A stretch of DNA of 64,000 nucleotides, taken from NCBI RefSeq assembly GCF_900166655.1, contig NZ_FVZB01000006.1, positions 558,001 through 622,000 on the forward strand, written 5' to 3'. Below the pieces are notes generated by a model. That model saw only the letters and a program-made list of their open reading frames with translations. It was not told the DNA's origin and ran no database searches. This stretch comes from Halobacillus hunanensis. GTDB lineage: Bacteria; Bacillota; Bacilli; Bacillales; Halobacillaceae. Shown here piece by piece: positions 47,264 through 55,745 of the stretch. Each line of letters starts with the position of its first letter. The stretch's first letter is position 1. Made by a program: the position numbers and the translations under genes.

Positions 47264-48223
47264 TCAATTATGCAGCAACTCTCGAAGTTTTACAGTCATT
47301 TCATCCATTGCTTGTTTCGCCCCGTCTACAGTCCCGATCATATTAATGAAACTGTGAACTAAATCATCGTAATGCAATAGCTCTACATTCACCTTAGCTT
47401 TCTTCAAACGCTCTCCGAAAGCAAATCCTTCCTCTCTAAGAGGGTCAAATTCAGCGGTGACCAGTAACGTTTCGGGTAACCATTCCGCACAAGTCACCTT
47501 TAGAGGGGAAACGAATACATCGGAGCCTTCAGAAGAATTGTTCAAGTAGTGACCCCAAAACCATCTCATCTTCTCGTTTGTCAGATTGAACTTGTAGTTC
47601 GCCTGATAAGACAGCGTATCAAAGTTGTAATCCATTACTGGGGTAATCAGAAATTGATGGGACAGCTGAATTTGTTCATCACCTTTGAAAAAGATGGCCG
47701 CTGCGGCTGCAAGGTTTCCACCAGAGCTTTCACCTCCCACCGCAATCCGCCTTGCGTCGCCATTCAACTTTTTCACATGAGTAAACGCCCATTTCACGGA
47801 CTCCACTGCATCATGAAAGGCAGCTGGATATTTATGTTCAGGAGCTAAGCGATATCCAACCGAAACAACGACGATCTCAGCCTTACTTGAAAAATAGCGA
47901 CATACATTATCCGAACTGTCCAAGTCCCCGAACACCCAACCTCCTCCATGAAAGTAAACGAGAACCGGAAAAGGACCTTCCCCGGGAGGTGTGTAGATCT
48001 GGACGGGTAATTCATGTCCCTTTGCAGAAACGATGGAAGTGTGTTCAACCGCTACACCATCGACTGGAATTGGTGTGAAGTAACTTCTGGCAATTTGATA
48101 GAACTGCCTTGATTGCTCTGGTGTCAGTACATCCAGGGGGGGATGCTTGAGTTCAGTCATTTTTTCACTGATGGTCTTCAGCAACTGAGTTACTTGCGGA
48201 TTGACCGCCTCTTTTACTCCCAT
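47264..48223 (-). CDS. Alpha/beta hydrolase, HSL/acetyl-esterase family
   Basis: This 319-residue esterase has the oxyanion motif YFHGGGWVFGD, the serine nucleophile in VGGESSGGNLAAA, an aspartate in TAEFDPLREEG and a histidine in DLVHSFINM. Its ATG shares a base with the stop codon of the acetyltransferase gene upstream (TGATG), so the two are translated together behind a Fur box. I infer a role in iron-siderophore chemistry, for example ester or acyl removal, but the family is broad. Confidence 0.88.
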   Translation of the reverse strand: MGVKEAVNPQVTQLLKTISEKMTELKHPPLDVLTPEQSRQFYQIARSYFTPIPVDGVAVEHTSIVSAKGHELPVQIYTPPGEGPFPVLVYFHGGGWVFGDLDSSDNVCRYFSSKAEIVVVSVGYRLAPEHKYPAAFHDAVESVKWAFTHVKKLNGDARRIAVGGESSGGNLAAAAAIFFKGDEQIQLSHQFLITPVMDYNFDTLSYQANYKFNLTNEKMRWFWGHYLNNSSEGSDVFVSPLKVTCAEWLPETLLVTAEFDPLREEGFAFGERLKKAKVNVELLHYDDLVHSFINMIGTVDGAKQAMDEMTVKLRELLHN

Positions 48224-48858
48224 CAGACCAGTTCACTCCCAGGTGCAGCAGTCTTGTTCTTCATCTCAACTCGTATACCATCTTCTTTCAACTTTTCCTC
48301 AACGGATAGTCGCTCCCCAACGATTAAGGAGGCTTTCTTTTGCGGTAAATCAATCCGATCTATCACTCTTCCGCCTAACTTTTTCAAAATAGGTATAACG
48401 ATTCGATTGCGAACATCTGGTTCCCCGATAATTCTGTTTGCCCCATATTGATCAAACAAGAAAACAACCATCGCCCTGATAATCGAAAGTCCGCCTTCCT
48501 TATTTAAAAATGAACGTGGGCCGACCAGAAGGTGCATGCCTAAATCGCCTTCTTGATAGCTGTAATAGTTCTGAATTGGATCCTCCTTAATGGAATAAGC
48601 AATCAGATAGCACACAGGGGTGCCGTTGAACGTGCCAATGTAAACATCCTTATGTTCCGCTTCAATTGATTTATGTATCCATTCTTTGAACTCGGCCATT
48701 GGCAGATTCAGTTTCCAAAACGGTGCAATGTGTTTCTGATGCATCCAATCATAAAGCATCTCCACGTCCTTTTCATAGTCAACTGGGCGAAATGCAAATT
48801 TTTCTACTTTCTTTCCATCTATAACAGAAAATTCCGTTTCACTTTTCATGTTGAGCAT
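48223..48858 (-). CDS. IucB/AlcB-like siderophore N-acetyltransferase
   Basis: This 211-residue GNAT-fold acetyltransferase is like IucB, which acetylates hydroxylysine in aerobactin-type siderophores. It shows FAFRPVDYEKDVEMLYDWM, HKDVYIGTFNGTPVCYL and GLSIIRAMVVFLFDQYGANRIIGEPDVRN. It is the first gene behind a perfect 7-1-7 Fur box, 32 bases from its start, and is coupled to an esterase. The other siderophore enzymes (monooxygenase, NIS synthetase) are not in the window. Confidence 0.85.
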   Translation of the reverse strand: MLNMKSETEFSVIDGKKVEKFAFRPVDYEKDVEMLYDWMHQKHIAPFWKLNLPMAEFKEWIHKSIEAEHKDVYIGTFNGTPVCYLIAYSIKEDPIQNYYSYQEGDLGMHLLVGPRSFLNKEGGLSIIRAMVVFLFDQYGANRIIGEPDVRNRIVIPILKKLGGRVIDRIDLPQKKASLIVGERLSVEEKLKEDGIRVEMKNKTAAPGSELV

Positions 48859-48889
48859 GACTTTCCTCTCCCTTAACTCAATATGTTAA

Positions 48890-48904
48890 TGATAATGATT
48901 ATCA
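48890..48904. promoter_or_regulatory. Fur box
   Basis: TGATAATGATTATCA matches the 7-1-7 Bacillus Fur consensus TGATAATNATTATCA exactly. It lies upstream of the acetyltransferase-esterase pair, so iron limitation should induce them. Confidence 0.88.
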
Positions 48905-48952
48905 CTATCAAATATAACTGATTTAGGAGATAAAGCCAACCTTTAACCTGTA

Positions 48953-48995
48953 TCAAAAAAATCAGAGCATCACCACTTATGGCATTGCTCTGATT
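48953..48995 (-). terminator. Terminator of the C15-like peptidase gene
   Basis: AATCAGAGCA and TGCTCTGATT are perfect arms. The minus strand continues with a run of T residues. Confidence 0.85.
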
Positions 48996-49006
48996 TATTC
49001 CTCACA

Positions 49007-50311
49007 TTATTCTATTGCTTTCGCCGCTACCTTCACAAGCTCGACTCCTTGGTCAACAATAGCCCTCCGCTGCTGCTTCAATGCTTCATCAATATATGCC
49101 ATTGGATCTTCAGGGTAATCAAGCGAAGCTACGTGTAGATGTCCGCCTGGAAGCTCATCTGCACCGAACCCAAGCCGGAGACGATTGGAACGGTAACCGA
49201 CTTCATTCGATAGATAGCTACCTCCGCCGCCAGCGCGTGCCTGTGAATTCGGGGCAGGACCATCGTCACTGCACACGTATGGTTCAGATTTATAGTCAGG
49301 CGCGAGCCATTCACACACATGGTCATCACGCTTAACAGGCAGCGGTCCTGTGTCCGCTTCGACCATCGCCTCGGCAGGAAGCGTTGTTTCAATAAATTCC
49401 GGAAGCTCTTTAGGCATTGGCCAATCGGATACGGTCGGGATTACGCCTTCTCTCCACTTCCCATTATTATCTGTTCCTACATGCCATCTGCCATGGTACC
49501 CCTCGATTTCCATATCCCCAGGACCACCCTGACTGATCGTCATCATCATATCCAGTTGCGGCAAGTAAGGTCCGAATGCATCCTCAACAATTCCTCGTTC
49601 AAAGTCCTCCCAGCGCACGGGGAAATTCACAGCTTGAACAACAGCTGGACCTTCCTCCGTTTGAACACGAAGACCATCGAGCTGTAAAGCAATAGCGCCA
49701 GACGGATTGCTATGGCGAGCCCCATATTCTGTCCCAAATCCGTATGGATCAAAACCACTAACGAGGATCCGCTGTACTCCTTCGCCTTTAGGGAACTGCA
49801 CAGAAGTAATCCCTCTCGACGTATATTCAAGCTGATGTATCAGTGCTTGCCGGTGTTCATCTGAAATCTCAAAGTCTGGACTCCATTGCCTTAATGCCCT
49901 CGTCATCGACAGGCGTGCCCAGTACAATGGACGATCATCATATTGATCCAACTTCCCCATCTTCGGTCGCTCCCCCTGGGCTCGAGCAACAGCCGTTTTC
50001 CATATTTGGGACCCATACTTGTTAACAATATTTTCTGCATTCTTTGCATTTGGAGCGGAACAAAGCTGCTTCTCAAACTTCTCTACGAATTGGTCAAATT
50101 GACTAGCTTGAAGGATATCTTTTGCATAAGGACCCCCTTCCGTAATACGCTGCTCCTCAAGCGTCAACGGAACACTAGAATCATAGCAGTCAGCCTTCTC
50201 TTTAGCGGAAGACTTCACAGGTAAAAATACGAGAAATACTAAGGAAACGAAACTTAAACAAGCCAGCACCTTATAAACTGGCTTTTGTAAAAATCGACTC
50301 TTTGGGACCAT
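49007..50311 (-). CDS. Exported pyroglutamyl-peptidase-like (C15 family) protein with Ser for Cys
   Basis: This 434-residue protein has an N-terminal signal or anchor (about 13-35). A helical region of about 130 residues follows, then a domain like pyroglutamyl peptidase I: ILVSGFDPYGFG, NPSGAIALQLDG, and ISQGGPGDMEIEGYH where the family has its glutamate. SYLSNEVGYRSNRL stands where the family has its nucleophilic cysteine, and GGHLHVASL at the histidine. The usual GTYxCN is thus GSYLSN, with serine in place of cysteine. The classical enzymes are cytoplasmic and about 215 residues long. Function is uncertain: a serine-type variant or a binding protein. Confidence 0.75.
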   Translation of the reverse strand: MVPKSRFLQKPVYKVLACLSFVSLVFLVFLPVKSSAKEKADCYDSSVPLTLEEQRITEGGPYAKDILQASQFDQFVEKFEKQLCSAPNAKNAENIVNKYGSQIWKTAVARAQGERPKMGKLDQYDDRPLYWARLSMTRALRQWSPDFEISDEHRQALIHQLEYTSRGITSVQFPKGEGVQRILVSGFDPYGFGTEYGARHSNPSGAIALQLDGLRVQTEEGPAVVQAVNFPVRWEDFERGIVEDAFGPYLPQLDMMMTISQGGPGDMEIEGYHGRWHVGTDNNGKWREGVIPTVSDWPMPKELPEFIETTLPAEAMVEADTGPLPVKRDDHVCEWLAPDYKSEPYVCSDDGPAPNSQARAGGGGSYLSNEVGYRSNRLRLGFGADELPGGHLHVASLDYPEDPMAYIDEALKQQRRAIVDQGVELVKVAAKAIE

Positions 50312-50381
50312 ATAAATCCTCCTTTTGAAATTGGAAAAATTACTAAAAAGTCTCTAGCAAAAAAATGCTTCACTAGACAAA

Positions 50382-50672
50382 ATGTGGCATCTATTCATAG
50401 TTTCTCCATGGGGATCAATGATTCCTTGCGTCGAAAGTTGGCTTTTACAAGATGAGGCTTTTGATAGATTAGGGTCCGATATTCCAGAAGGAAGGTATCA
50501 AGTAACCAATGTTGGTCGTGGAACCAACTTCTTCGTGTATGGTTCGGATGGTTATGCAATAGTTAATACGATATTGGGAAATGAAAATGGTAGTTGGGAT
50601 TATGTGTTTTTTACAGAAAAAGGAAATATTATAGAAACTCATGGAAAAGTTAAATTAATTCCAGTTGATTAA
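50382..50672 (+). pseudogene. Probable remnant of an exported lipoprotein domain
   Basis: A frame of up to 96 codons lacks a ribosome binding site at either possible ATG (50382 or 50418). The second half looks like a real domain: DIPEGRYQVTNVGRGTNFFV, YGSDGYAIVNTILG, FFTEKGNIIETHGKVKLIP. This beta-rich pattern is seen in Bacillus exported proteins in my recollection, normally behind a signal peptide that is missing here. I read it as a 5'-truncated gene. A terminator related to that of the NERD-like remnant follows. Confidence 0.45.
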
Positions 50673-50710
50673 TTCCTTTGTCTATTACCTTGATATTGGA
50701 AAATATTATC

Positions 50711-50758
50711 AAAGAAGTACAGAGTTATGCAAAATACATAACTCTGTACTTCTTTTTA
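50711..50758. terminator. Terminator hairpin related to the one at 19.15 kb
   Basis: GAAGTACAGAGTTATG pairs with CATAACTCTGTACTTC around a 7-base loop, with A-run before and T5 after. Apart from two compensating changes the stem equals that at 19149-19194. The following 50759-50893 holds nothing else I can name. Confidence 0.85.
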
Positions 50759-50893
50759 TTACATAAAAACATATCTCAAGACAAAAGGGCACAGCAGGCG
50801 TTATTCTAATCTCATTATTCACAACTAGTTCAATTGATTGCCATCAAGAATAAAAGTTCTTATTAGCCCTTTTAAAGACACTTTCATCCTATT

Positions 50894-52378
50894 CTATTGT
50901 AGATTCACCCATACACTTTTCACTTCCGTATAATTATCTAAAGCATAATTTCCCATTTCCCGGCCAATCCCAGACTGCTTATAACCACCAAAAGCGGCAG
51001 CTGGGTTTTCCAAGTTGTAATCATTGATCCATACAGTTCCTGCTTTAAGATTATGGGCTACTTGATGACCTTTCTTAATATTTTCCGTCCACACAGCTGC
51101 GGCCAACCCATACAAACTGTCATTTGCCCGTTTCACTGCTTCCTCTGTCGTATCAAATGGAAAAACTGCGACCACTGGCCCGAAAATTTCTTCTCTAGCA
51201 ATGGTCATATCGTCTTCTACATCTTTGAAAACGGTCGGCTGAACAAAATACCCTTTATCAAATTCGCTTCCCCCGCCAGCAACGAGTCTAGCTCCCTCTT
51301 CTTTGCCTATTTTGATATAGTTTAAAACACGATCAAATTGTTCCCTCGATACAAGCGGTCCCATATCTGTTTCTGGATCTAATCCATTACCAAGTTTTAC
51401 CTCTTGAGCACGTTTAGCTAACTCATCAACGACACGATCATAATGCTTACGATGAACAAACACACGTGACCCTGCACTACAATTTTGCCCATGGTTATAC
51501 ATAATCCCGTCAAAAGCCCCCTCAATGGCTTTTTCAATATCGGCATCTTCTAAAATAATATTAGGAGATTTGCCTCCAAGTTCAAGGGTTACATGTTTGA
51601 TAGATTCCGCTGCTTTATGCATAATAGATTTACCTACCGCTGTTGAACCTGTAAAAGCTAATTTATCAATATCACGATGATTTACAATAGCTGCCCCTGC
51701 TGTTTCTCCATAACCCGGGACAAAATTAACAACTCCATCAGGAAACCCCGCTTCCTTAAACAGGCTAGCTGCGTAGAGTAAGGACAGAGGTGTTTGTTCG
51801 GCTGGCTTCAATACAACTGTACATCCAGTAGCTAAGGCTGCACCTAGCTTCCAGGAAGCCATCGACAATGGAAAGTTCCAAGGAATAATCTGCCCCACAA
51901 CGCCAACAGGTTCATGTCTTGTATAGTTTAAATAATCAGGAGAAATAGGTACGGTTTGGCCAAGAATTTTAGTAGCCCACCCTGCATAATATCGAAAGTG
52001 TTCTGCGGTTCCATCGATATCATCCTCCAGGGCAACAGCATAAGGCTTACCATTATCCAAAGCCTCCAATTGGGCAAGTTCTTCCCTATTTTGTTCAATT
52101 AAATCAGCTAGTTTATAAATAAGATGAGACCGCTCAGCCGTACTTAAATTCGGCCATTCTCCTTCTTCAAATGCCTGACTGGCCGATTTCACGGCTATAT
52201 CAATGTCCTCTGCTTGAGCCTCACTCACTTCAGCGAATACTTCCTCCGTAGCTGGATTATAGACATCAAATGTTTTTCCGCTAATGGAAGGAACAAATTC
52301 ACCATTAATATATAATTCCTTATTTCCTTCCAAGAACGCTTTTACTTTTGTCTTTAATGTCATTTGTGAAGTTATCAT
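50894..52378 (-). CDS. Aldehyde dehydrogenase, probable 2-oxoglutarate semialdehyde dehydrogenase
   Basis: This 494-residue NAD(P)-dependent ALDH has VGQIIPWNFPLSMASWKL, TLELGGKSPNIILED (glutamate base), GQNCSAGSRVFV (catalytic cysteine) and EEIFGPVVAVFPF. It is the last gene of a six-gene operon for hydroxyproline breakdown, whose final step oxidises alpha-ketoglutarate semialdehyde to 2-oxoglutarate. I assign that role from context. GGGAGG precedes the start. Confidence 0.85.
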   Translation of the reverse strand: MITSQMTLKTKVKAFLEGNKELYINGEFVPSISGKTFDVYNPATEEVFAEVSEAQAEDIDIAVKSASQAFEEGEWPNLSTAERSHLIYKLADLIEQNREELAQLEALDNGKPYAVALEDDIDGTAEHFRYYAGWATKILGQTVPISPDYLNYTRHEPVGVVGQIIPWNFPLSMASWKLGAALATGCTVVLKPAEQTPLSLLYAASLFKEAGFPDGVVNFVPGYGETAGAAIVNHRDIDKLAFTGSTAVGKSIMHKAAESIKHVTLELGGKSPNIILEDADIEKAIEGAFDGIMYNHGQNCSAGSRVFVHRKHYDRVVDELAKRAQEVKLGNGLDPETDMGPLVSREQFDRVLNYIKIGKEEGARLVAGGGSEFDKGYFVQPTVFKDVEDDMTIAREEIFGPVVAVFPFDTTEEAVKRANDSLYGLAAAVWTENIKKGHQVAHNLKAGTVWINDYNLENPAAAFGGYKQSGIGREMGNYALDNYTEVKSVWVNLQ

Positions 52379-52401
52379 TCAAATTCCTCCCTAGTTATTT
52401 T

Positions 52402-53295
52402 TTATTTCTCCAAAGCAAACATAATATCCAGGATTTCTTGTAAAGTTGCATCCTCTTCTTCTGTTAGTGGAAGTCTTGGCTTACGAGAAGGTCCACCCGC
52501 CAACCCTTGCAGATCCATAGCCCGCTTTACAATTTGAACATATTTTCCTGATCCTTCAAGGAAGTTACAGAGCGGAAGAATTCTATCATACAGATCCCAT
52601 GCTTTCTCGTAATGGCCTTCTTGTACACAATTAAATAAATCTGTTGCCAATTGTGGTGCGACATTTCCTGCTACCGAAATCCAGCCAGTCGCTCCTACTA
52701 AAAGAGATTCCAATACGAGATCGTCTGCTCCACAAAAAGTTTGTAAGAAGCCTTTTCCTTGTCTAGTAATATCACGAACTTTACGAATTTCCCCACTGGA
52801 TTCTTTAATATGTGTAATATTTTCAACATCACGAGCAACCTTCAAGATCGTCTCCTGACCAATGTCCACTCCTGAAGTGAAAGGGTTATTATAAATCATG
52901 ATGGGTAGACTTACAGATTCAGCAACTGTTTTGAAATGCTCGTAGATCTCTTCATCTTTTGGATGAGCATAATAAGAATTGATCAGCAGTGCGGCATCGG
53001 CTCCTGCATCTTCAGCTTGTCTGGTATAAACAACAGCATCTGCTGTTGTTTCAGCAGCCGTCCCTACAATCAGCGGAATGCGTCCGTTGACTTGTGCAAT
53101 TGCTGTCTGCGTGACTTTAAACCTTTCTTCTTGAGTTAAACTAACAAACTCACCTGTACTACCATTCACTACAATCCCGGCTACGTCATGTTCGATAAAA
53201 TGCTCAATGTTTTGTTTTAACCCATTAAAATTAATCTCTCCATCTTGATCCATCGGTGTGATAAGAACTGGAAATGCTCCTTTTAGTTGTTTCAC
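52402..53295 (-). CDS. DapA-family lyase, probable pyrroline-4-hydroxy-2-carboxylate deaminase
   Basis: This 297-residue (beta/alpha)8 Schiff-base enzyme has GSTGEFVSLTQEER, the tyrosine in IMIYNNPFTSG and the Schiff-base lysine in ITHIKESSGEIRK. DapA itself is excluded by context: in hydroxyproline operons this family converts 1-pyrroline-4-hydroxy-2-carboxylate to alpha-ketoglutarate semialdehyde and ammonia. It lies between the transporter and the aldehyde dehydrogenase that would use its product. Confidence 0.85.
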   Translation of the reverse strand: MKQLKGAFPVLITPMDQDGEINFNGLKQNIEHFIEHDVAGIVVNGSTGEFVSLTQEERFKVTQTAIAQVNGRIPLIVGTAAETTADAVVYTRQAEDAGADAALLINSYYAHPKDEEIYEHFKTVAESVSLPIMIYNNPFTSGVDIGQETILKVARDVENITHIKESSGEIRKVRDITRQGKGFLQTFCGADDLVLESLLVGATGWISVAGNVAPQLATDLFNCVQEGHYEKAWDLYDRILPLCNFLEGSGKYVQIVKRAMDLQGLAGGPSRKPRLPLTEEEDATLQEILDIMFALEK

Positions 53296-53317
53296 TATAA
53301 AATTCCTCCTTGATTAG

Positions 53318-54745
53318 TTAATTGACAATTTTCTCTTTTGTATCAGTCCTATTATCAGAATCGCCCTTTGACGTGTACCAAATAAATTTATTAGTAAATC
53401 CATAAAGGAGGGAGATAACAATGACCAAAAAGTTAAACCATAAAAATGGCAAATAAGTTAGTGTCGATACACCAAGGGTTGCAGCCATAAATACGCCTCC
53501 GTCAGACCATGGAACCATTGGCGTGGTAACCGTACCCCCAGCCTCGGTATTTCTAGAAAGTACTCGTCGATCAATGTTCAAACGGTCATAATTTTCCTCC
53601 GTGATTTTACTGGCGGTAATAATCGATACATAAGCTGCTCCTCCAAAAAAGTTTCCAAAAAAACCTGACATCAGTGTTGTGAGCGTCGTCTTCCCTGCAT
53701 TGTCTGCCCAGGACAACATAGTTAGGCAAATGACTCGTAGTATACCTGTCCTCTCCATTAGGCCACCGACTCCTAGAGCAAATAGAATTAATACAATCAC
53801 ATCCATCATGAAGGTAATCCCCCCACGATTCAGCAGATTATCGATAAATTCTACTCCTGAAGAAATCTCACCTCCTGTGTACAAAATATTGAAAGCTTCT
53901 AGTGGACCTGCATTTTGGAATAGGAAAGCCCATATGGAACCTAATAAGGCTCCAAACAGAATAACGGGTATAGATGGCATTTTCATAGCCAGTAAGATGA
54001 TGACACAAAGGGCTGGTATCAACATATACCACCCAATGTTAAAGTACCCCTTCAATGCCCCCATTGTTGATTCCGCTTGGGTTAGATCCCCACTTCCATC
54101 AATTAAAAGGAACCCAGTGATCAAAAATAACGTTCCAGCTATAAGAAACGCTGGTCCACTTACAAATAACATCGACTTGATATGATCAATTAAATTCACT
54201 TTAGATAAAGAGGCCGTCATAACAGTTGTATCTGATAAAGGAGAGAGTTTGTCACCAACGTAACACCCCGAAATCACGGCTCCAGCCACTAAAGCAATCG
54301 GAAGTCCAAAGCTTGCGCCAATCCCCATCATGGCGATACCTGCTGTCCCTGCTGATCCAAATGATGTTCCTGTAGCAATCGAAGTAATGGTACAAATGAT
54401 AAAGGCAGCTAATAGAAATATACTTGGATGAATAATAGAAAGTCCGTAGTAAATAATACTTGGAACAATTCCTCCAGCTATCCACGTTCCAATCAATGCA
54501 CCTACAGATATAAGTACCAGTACAGCTTCTAATCCATCGTAGATTCCTTTTAACAGTCCATCCTGCATTTCCTTATAGGTGTATCCAATTCGCCACCCTA
54601 CCAACATGATCATGAACCACGTTGTTAGCAATGCTAATTGAATGGGAATCCCAAATTGAACGACAAATAAAAACATAATTAAAGTAAACGTCACTAACAC
54701 AAAAAGTACTTCTGATAATGTTGGTAACCTTTTACTTGTGCTCAT
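53318..54745 (-). CDS. NhaC-family transporter, probable hydroxyproline uptake
   Basis: This 475-residue membrane protein of the Na+/H+ antiporter NhaC family has about eleven helices. Its motifs are SIATGTSFGSAGTAGIAMMG, GAVISGCYVGDKLSPLSDTT and NTEAGGTVTTPMVPWSDGG. NhaC-family members exchange Na+/H+ and in some cases carry organic solutes. Placement in the catabolic operon suggests Na+-coupled import of hydroxyproline or a related amino acid, which is inference. Confidence 0.85.
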   Translation of the reverse strand: MSTSKRLPTLSEVLFVLVTFTLIMFLFVVQFGIPIQLALLTTWFMIMLVGWRIGYTYKEMQDGLLKGIYDGLEAVLVLISVGALIGTWIAGGIVPSIIYYGLSIIHPSIFLLAAFIICTITSIATGTSFGSAGTAGIAMMGIGASFGLPIALVAGAVISGCYVGDKLSPLSDTTVMTASLSKVNLIDHIKSMLFVSGPAFLIAGTLFLITGFLLIDGSGDLTQAESTMGALKGYFNIGWYMLIPALCVIILLAMKMPSIPVILFGALLGSIWAFLFQNAGPLEAFNILYTGGEISSGVEFIDNLLNRGGITFMMDVIVLILFALGVGGLMERTGILRVICLTMLSWADNAGKTTLTTLMSGFFGNFFGGAAYVSIITASKITEENYDRLNIDRRVLSRNTEAGGTVTTPMVPWSDGGVFMAATLGVSTLTYLPFLWFNFLVIVISLLYGFTNKFIWYTSKGDSDNRTDTKEKIVN

Positions 54746-54815
54746 AGTTCACTCTCCTTTTTTAGTATCTTTAAAAAAGCGGTTTCATTTTTGTCAACGT
54801 ATAGTTATCAATGCA

Positions 54816-55736
54816 TCATTTTAATAGGAAACCATTTTTTAATGGATCATCCTGGTCGTAGATAAATTGATGCTCGCCTGTTACGAATCCTTGCGTTTCT
54901 ATGGAATATTTTTCATTGGTTCCATTTATCGCTTGTGCCGTTAGCTTACTGTCAAAAATACTTTGATTGGTAAATTTAGTTACATGGCTTGCCCCATTAC
55001 GTAAAACTGTAAAAATGGCAAACGTACTGTCCATTCCAGGAGACCGCAATAGATTTCCGTCCTTTTCAAATGTCACAGATTTGACTTCATCTTCAGTAAC
55101 AGGTTCCATCAAAATAATGCCGTCAAATAAGCAATTTCTATGACTCATTTCTTCGGTAGTTTGCCTTCCCCACTTCATAATGGAGGCTAAATTCTCCATT
55201 TGAATGCTGGCGATCGAATTAGGTAAATCAAATAGGAAGTAACGTCGCAAACGATCTACCTCTACGACCCTATAGTCTTCAGTCTTTTTGATAACTTGGC
55301 ATTCATCACTTTGTAAGCAAACGGTACCAACCTCTTGATTCTCATATGTCGCATAAACGGTTTGGAGACCATGGATGGTTTCAATGGTATATAGGTTATT
55401 TTCTTTGACTGTCAAATTCCCTGTTTCTAGCAAGGCTGTTACAGATGCAACTAATCCACTATATCTGAATGAAGAATCATTTTCTTGATTAACAAATAAC
55501 AAACCAAAATCGGCTATTTTAGAAGGGGTTACCATGCATCCGTTTATTCCTCGATGGCCGCGTGGCTCATTCAACAGCAATTCCTTCTCAGGAGTGAACG
55601 TCGACTTTGACAAAGTAATTAATTCAACACTATCTTTATTTAAAGCTAATGAGGAGTGGACAATCATTCTGAATGCTTCTCCTGTGACATGTATATCAAT
55701 GGTTGTAAACATCTTTTCAATATTCACTTCATCCAT
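54816..55736 (-). CDS. Proline-racemase-family paralogue lacking both catalytic cysteines
   Basis: This 306-residue protein is related to its upstream neighbour: both share FTTIDxH near the start, LLNEPRGHRG or FLMNEPRGHD, and the ending DPLKNGFLL or DPLKEGFLL. The active-site motifs are changed. Where the partner has MCGHDTIG this one has FRYSGLVA, and where the partner has DRSPCGTGTSA it has LRSPGMDSTFA. Neither position holds cysteine, nor the clear Ser/Thr pattern of trans-3-hydroxyproline dehydratases. It is nine bases from the epimerase gene and in frame throughout, so it is kept. It may be a non-catalytic partner or have a new activity. Confidence 0.75.
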   Translation of the reverse strand: MDEVNIEKMFTTIDIHVTGEAFRMIVHSSLALNKDSVELITLSKSTFTPEKELLLNEPRGHRGINGCMVTPSKIADFGLLFVNQENDSSFRYSGLVASVTALLETGNLTVKENNLYTIETIHGLQTVYATYENQEVGTVCLQSDECQVIKKTEDYRVVEVDRLRRYFLFDLPNSIASIQMENLASIMKWGRQTTEEMSHRNCLFDGIILMEPVTEDEVKSVTFEKDGNLLRSPGMDSTFAIFTVLRNGASHVTKFTNQSIFDSKLTAQAINGTNEKYSIETQGFVTGEHQFIYDQDDPLKNGFLLK

Positions 55737-55745
55737 CCCCTGTCC

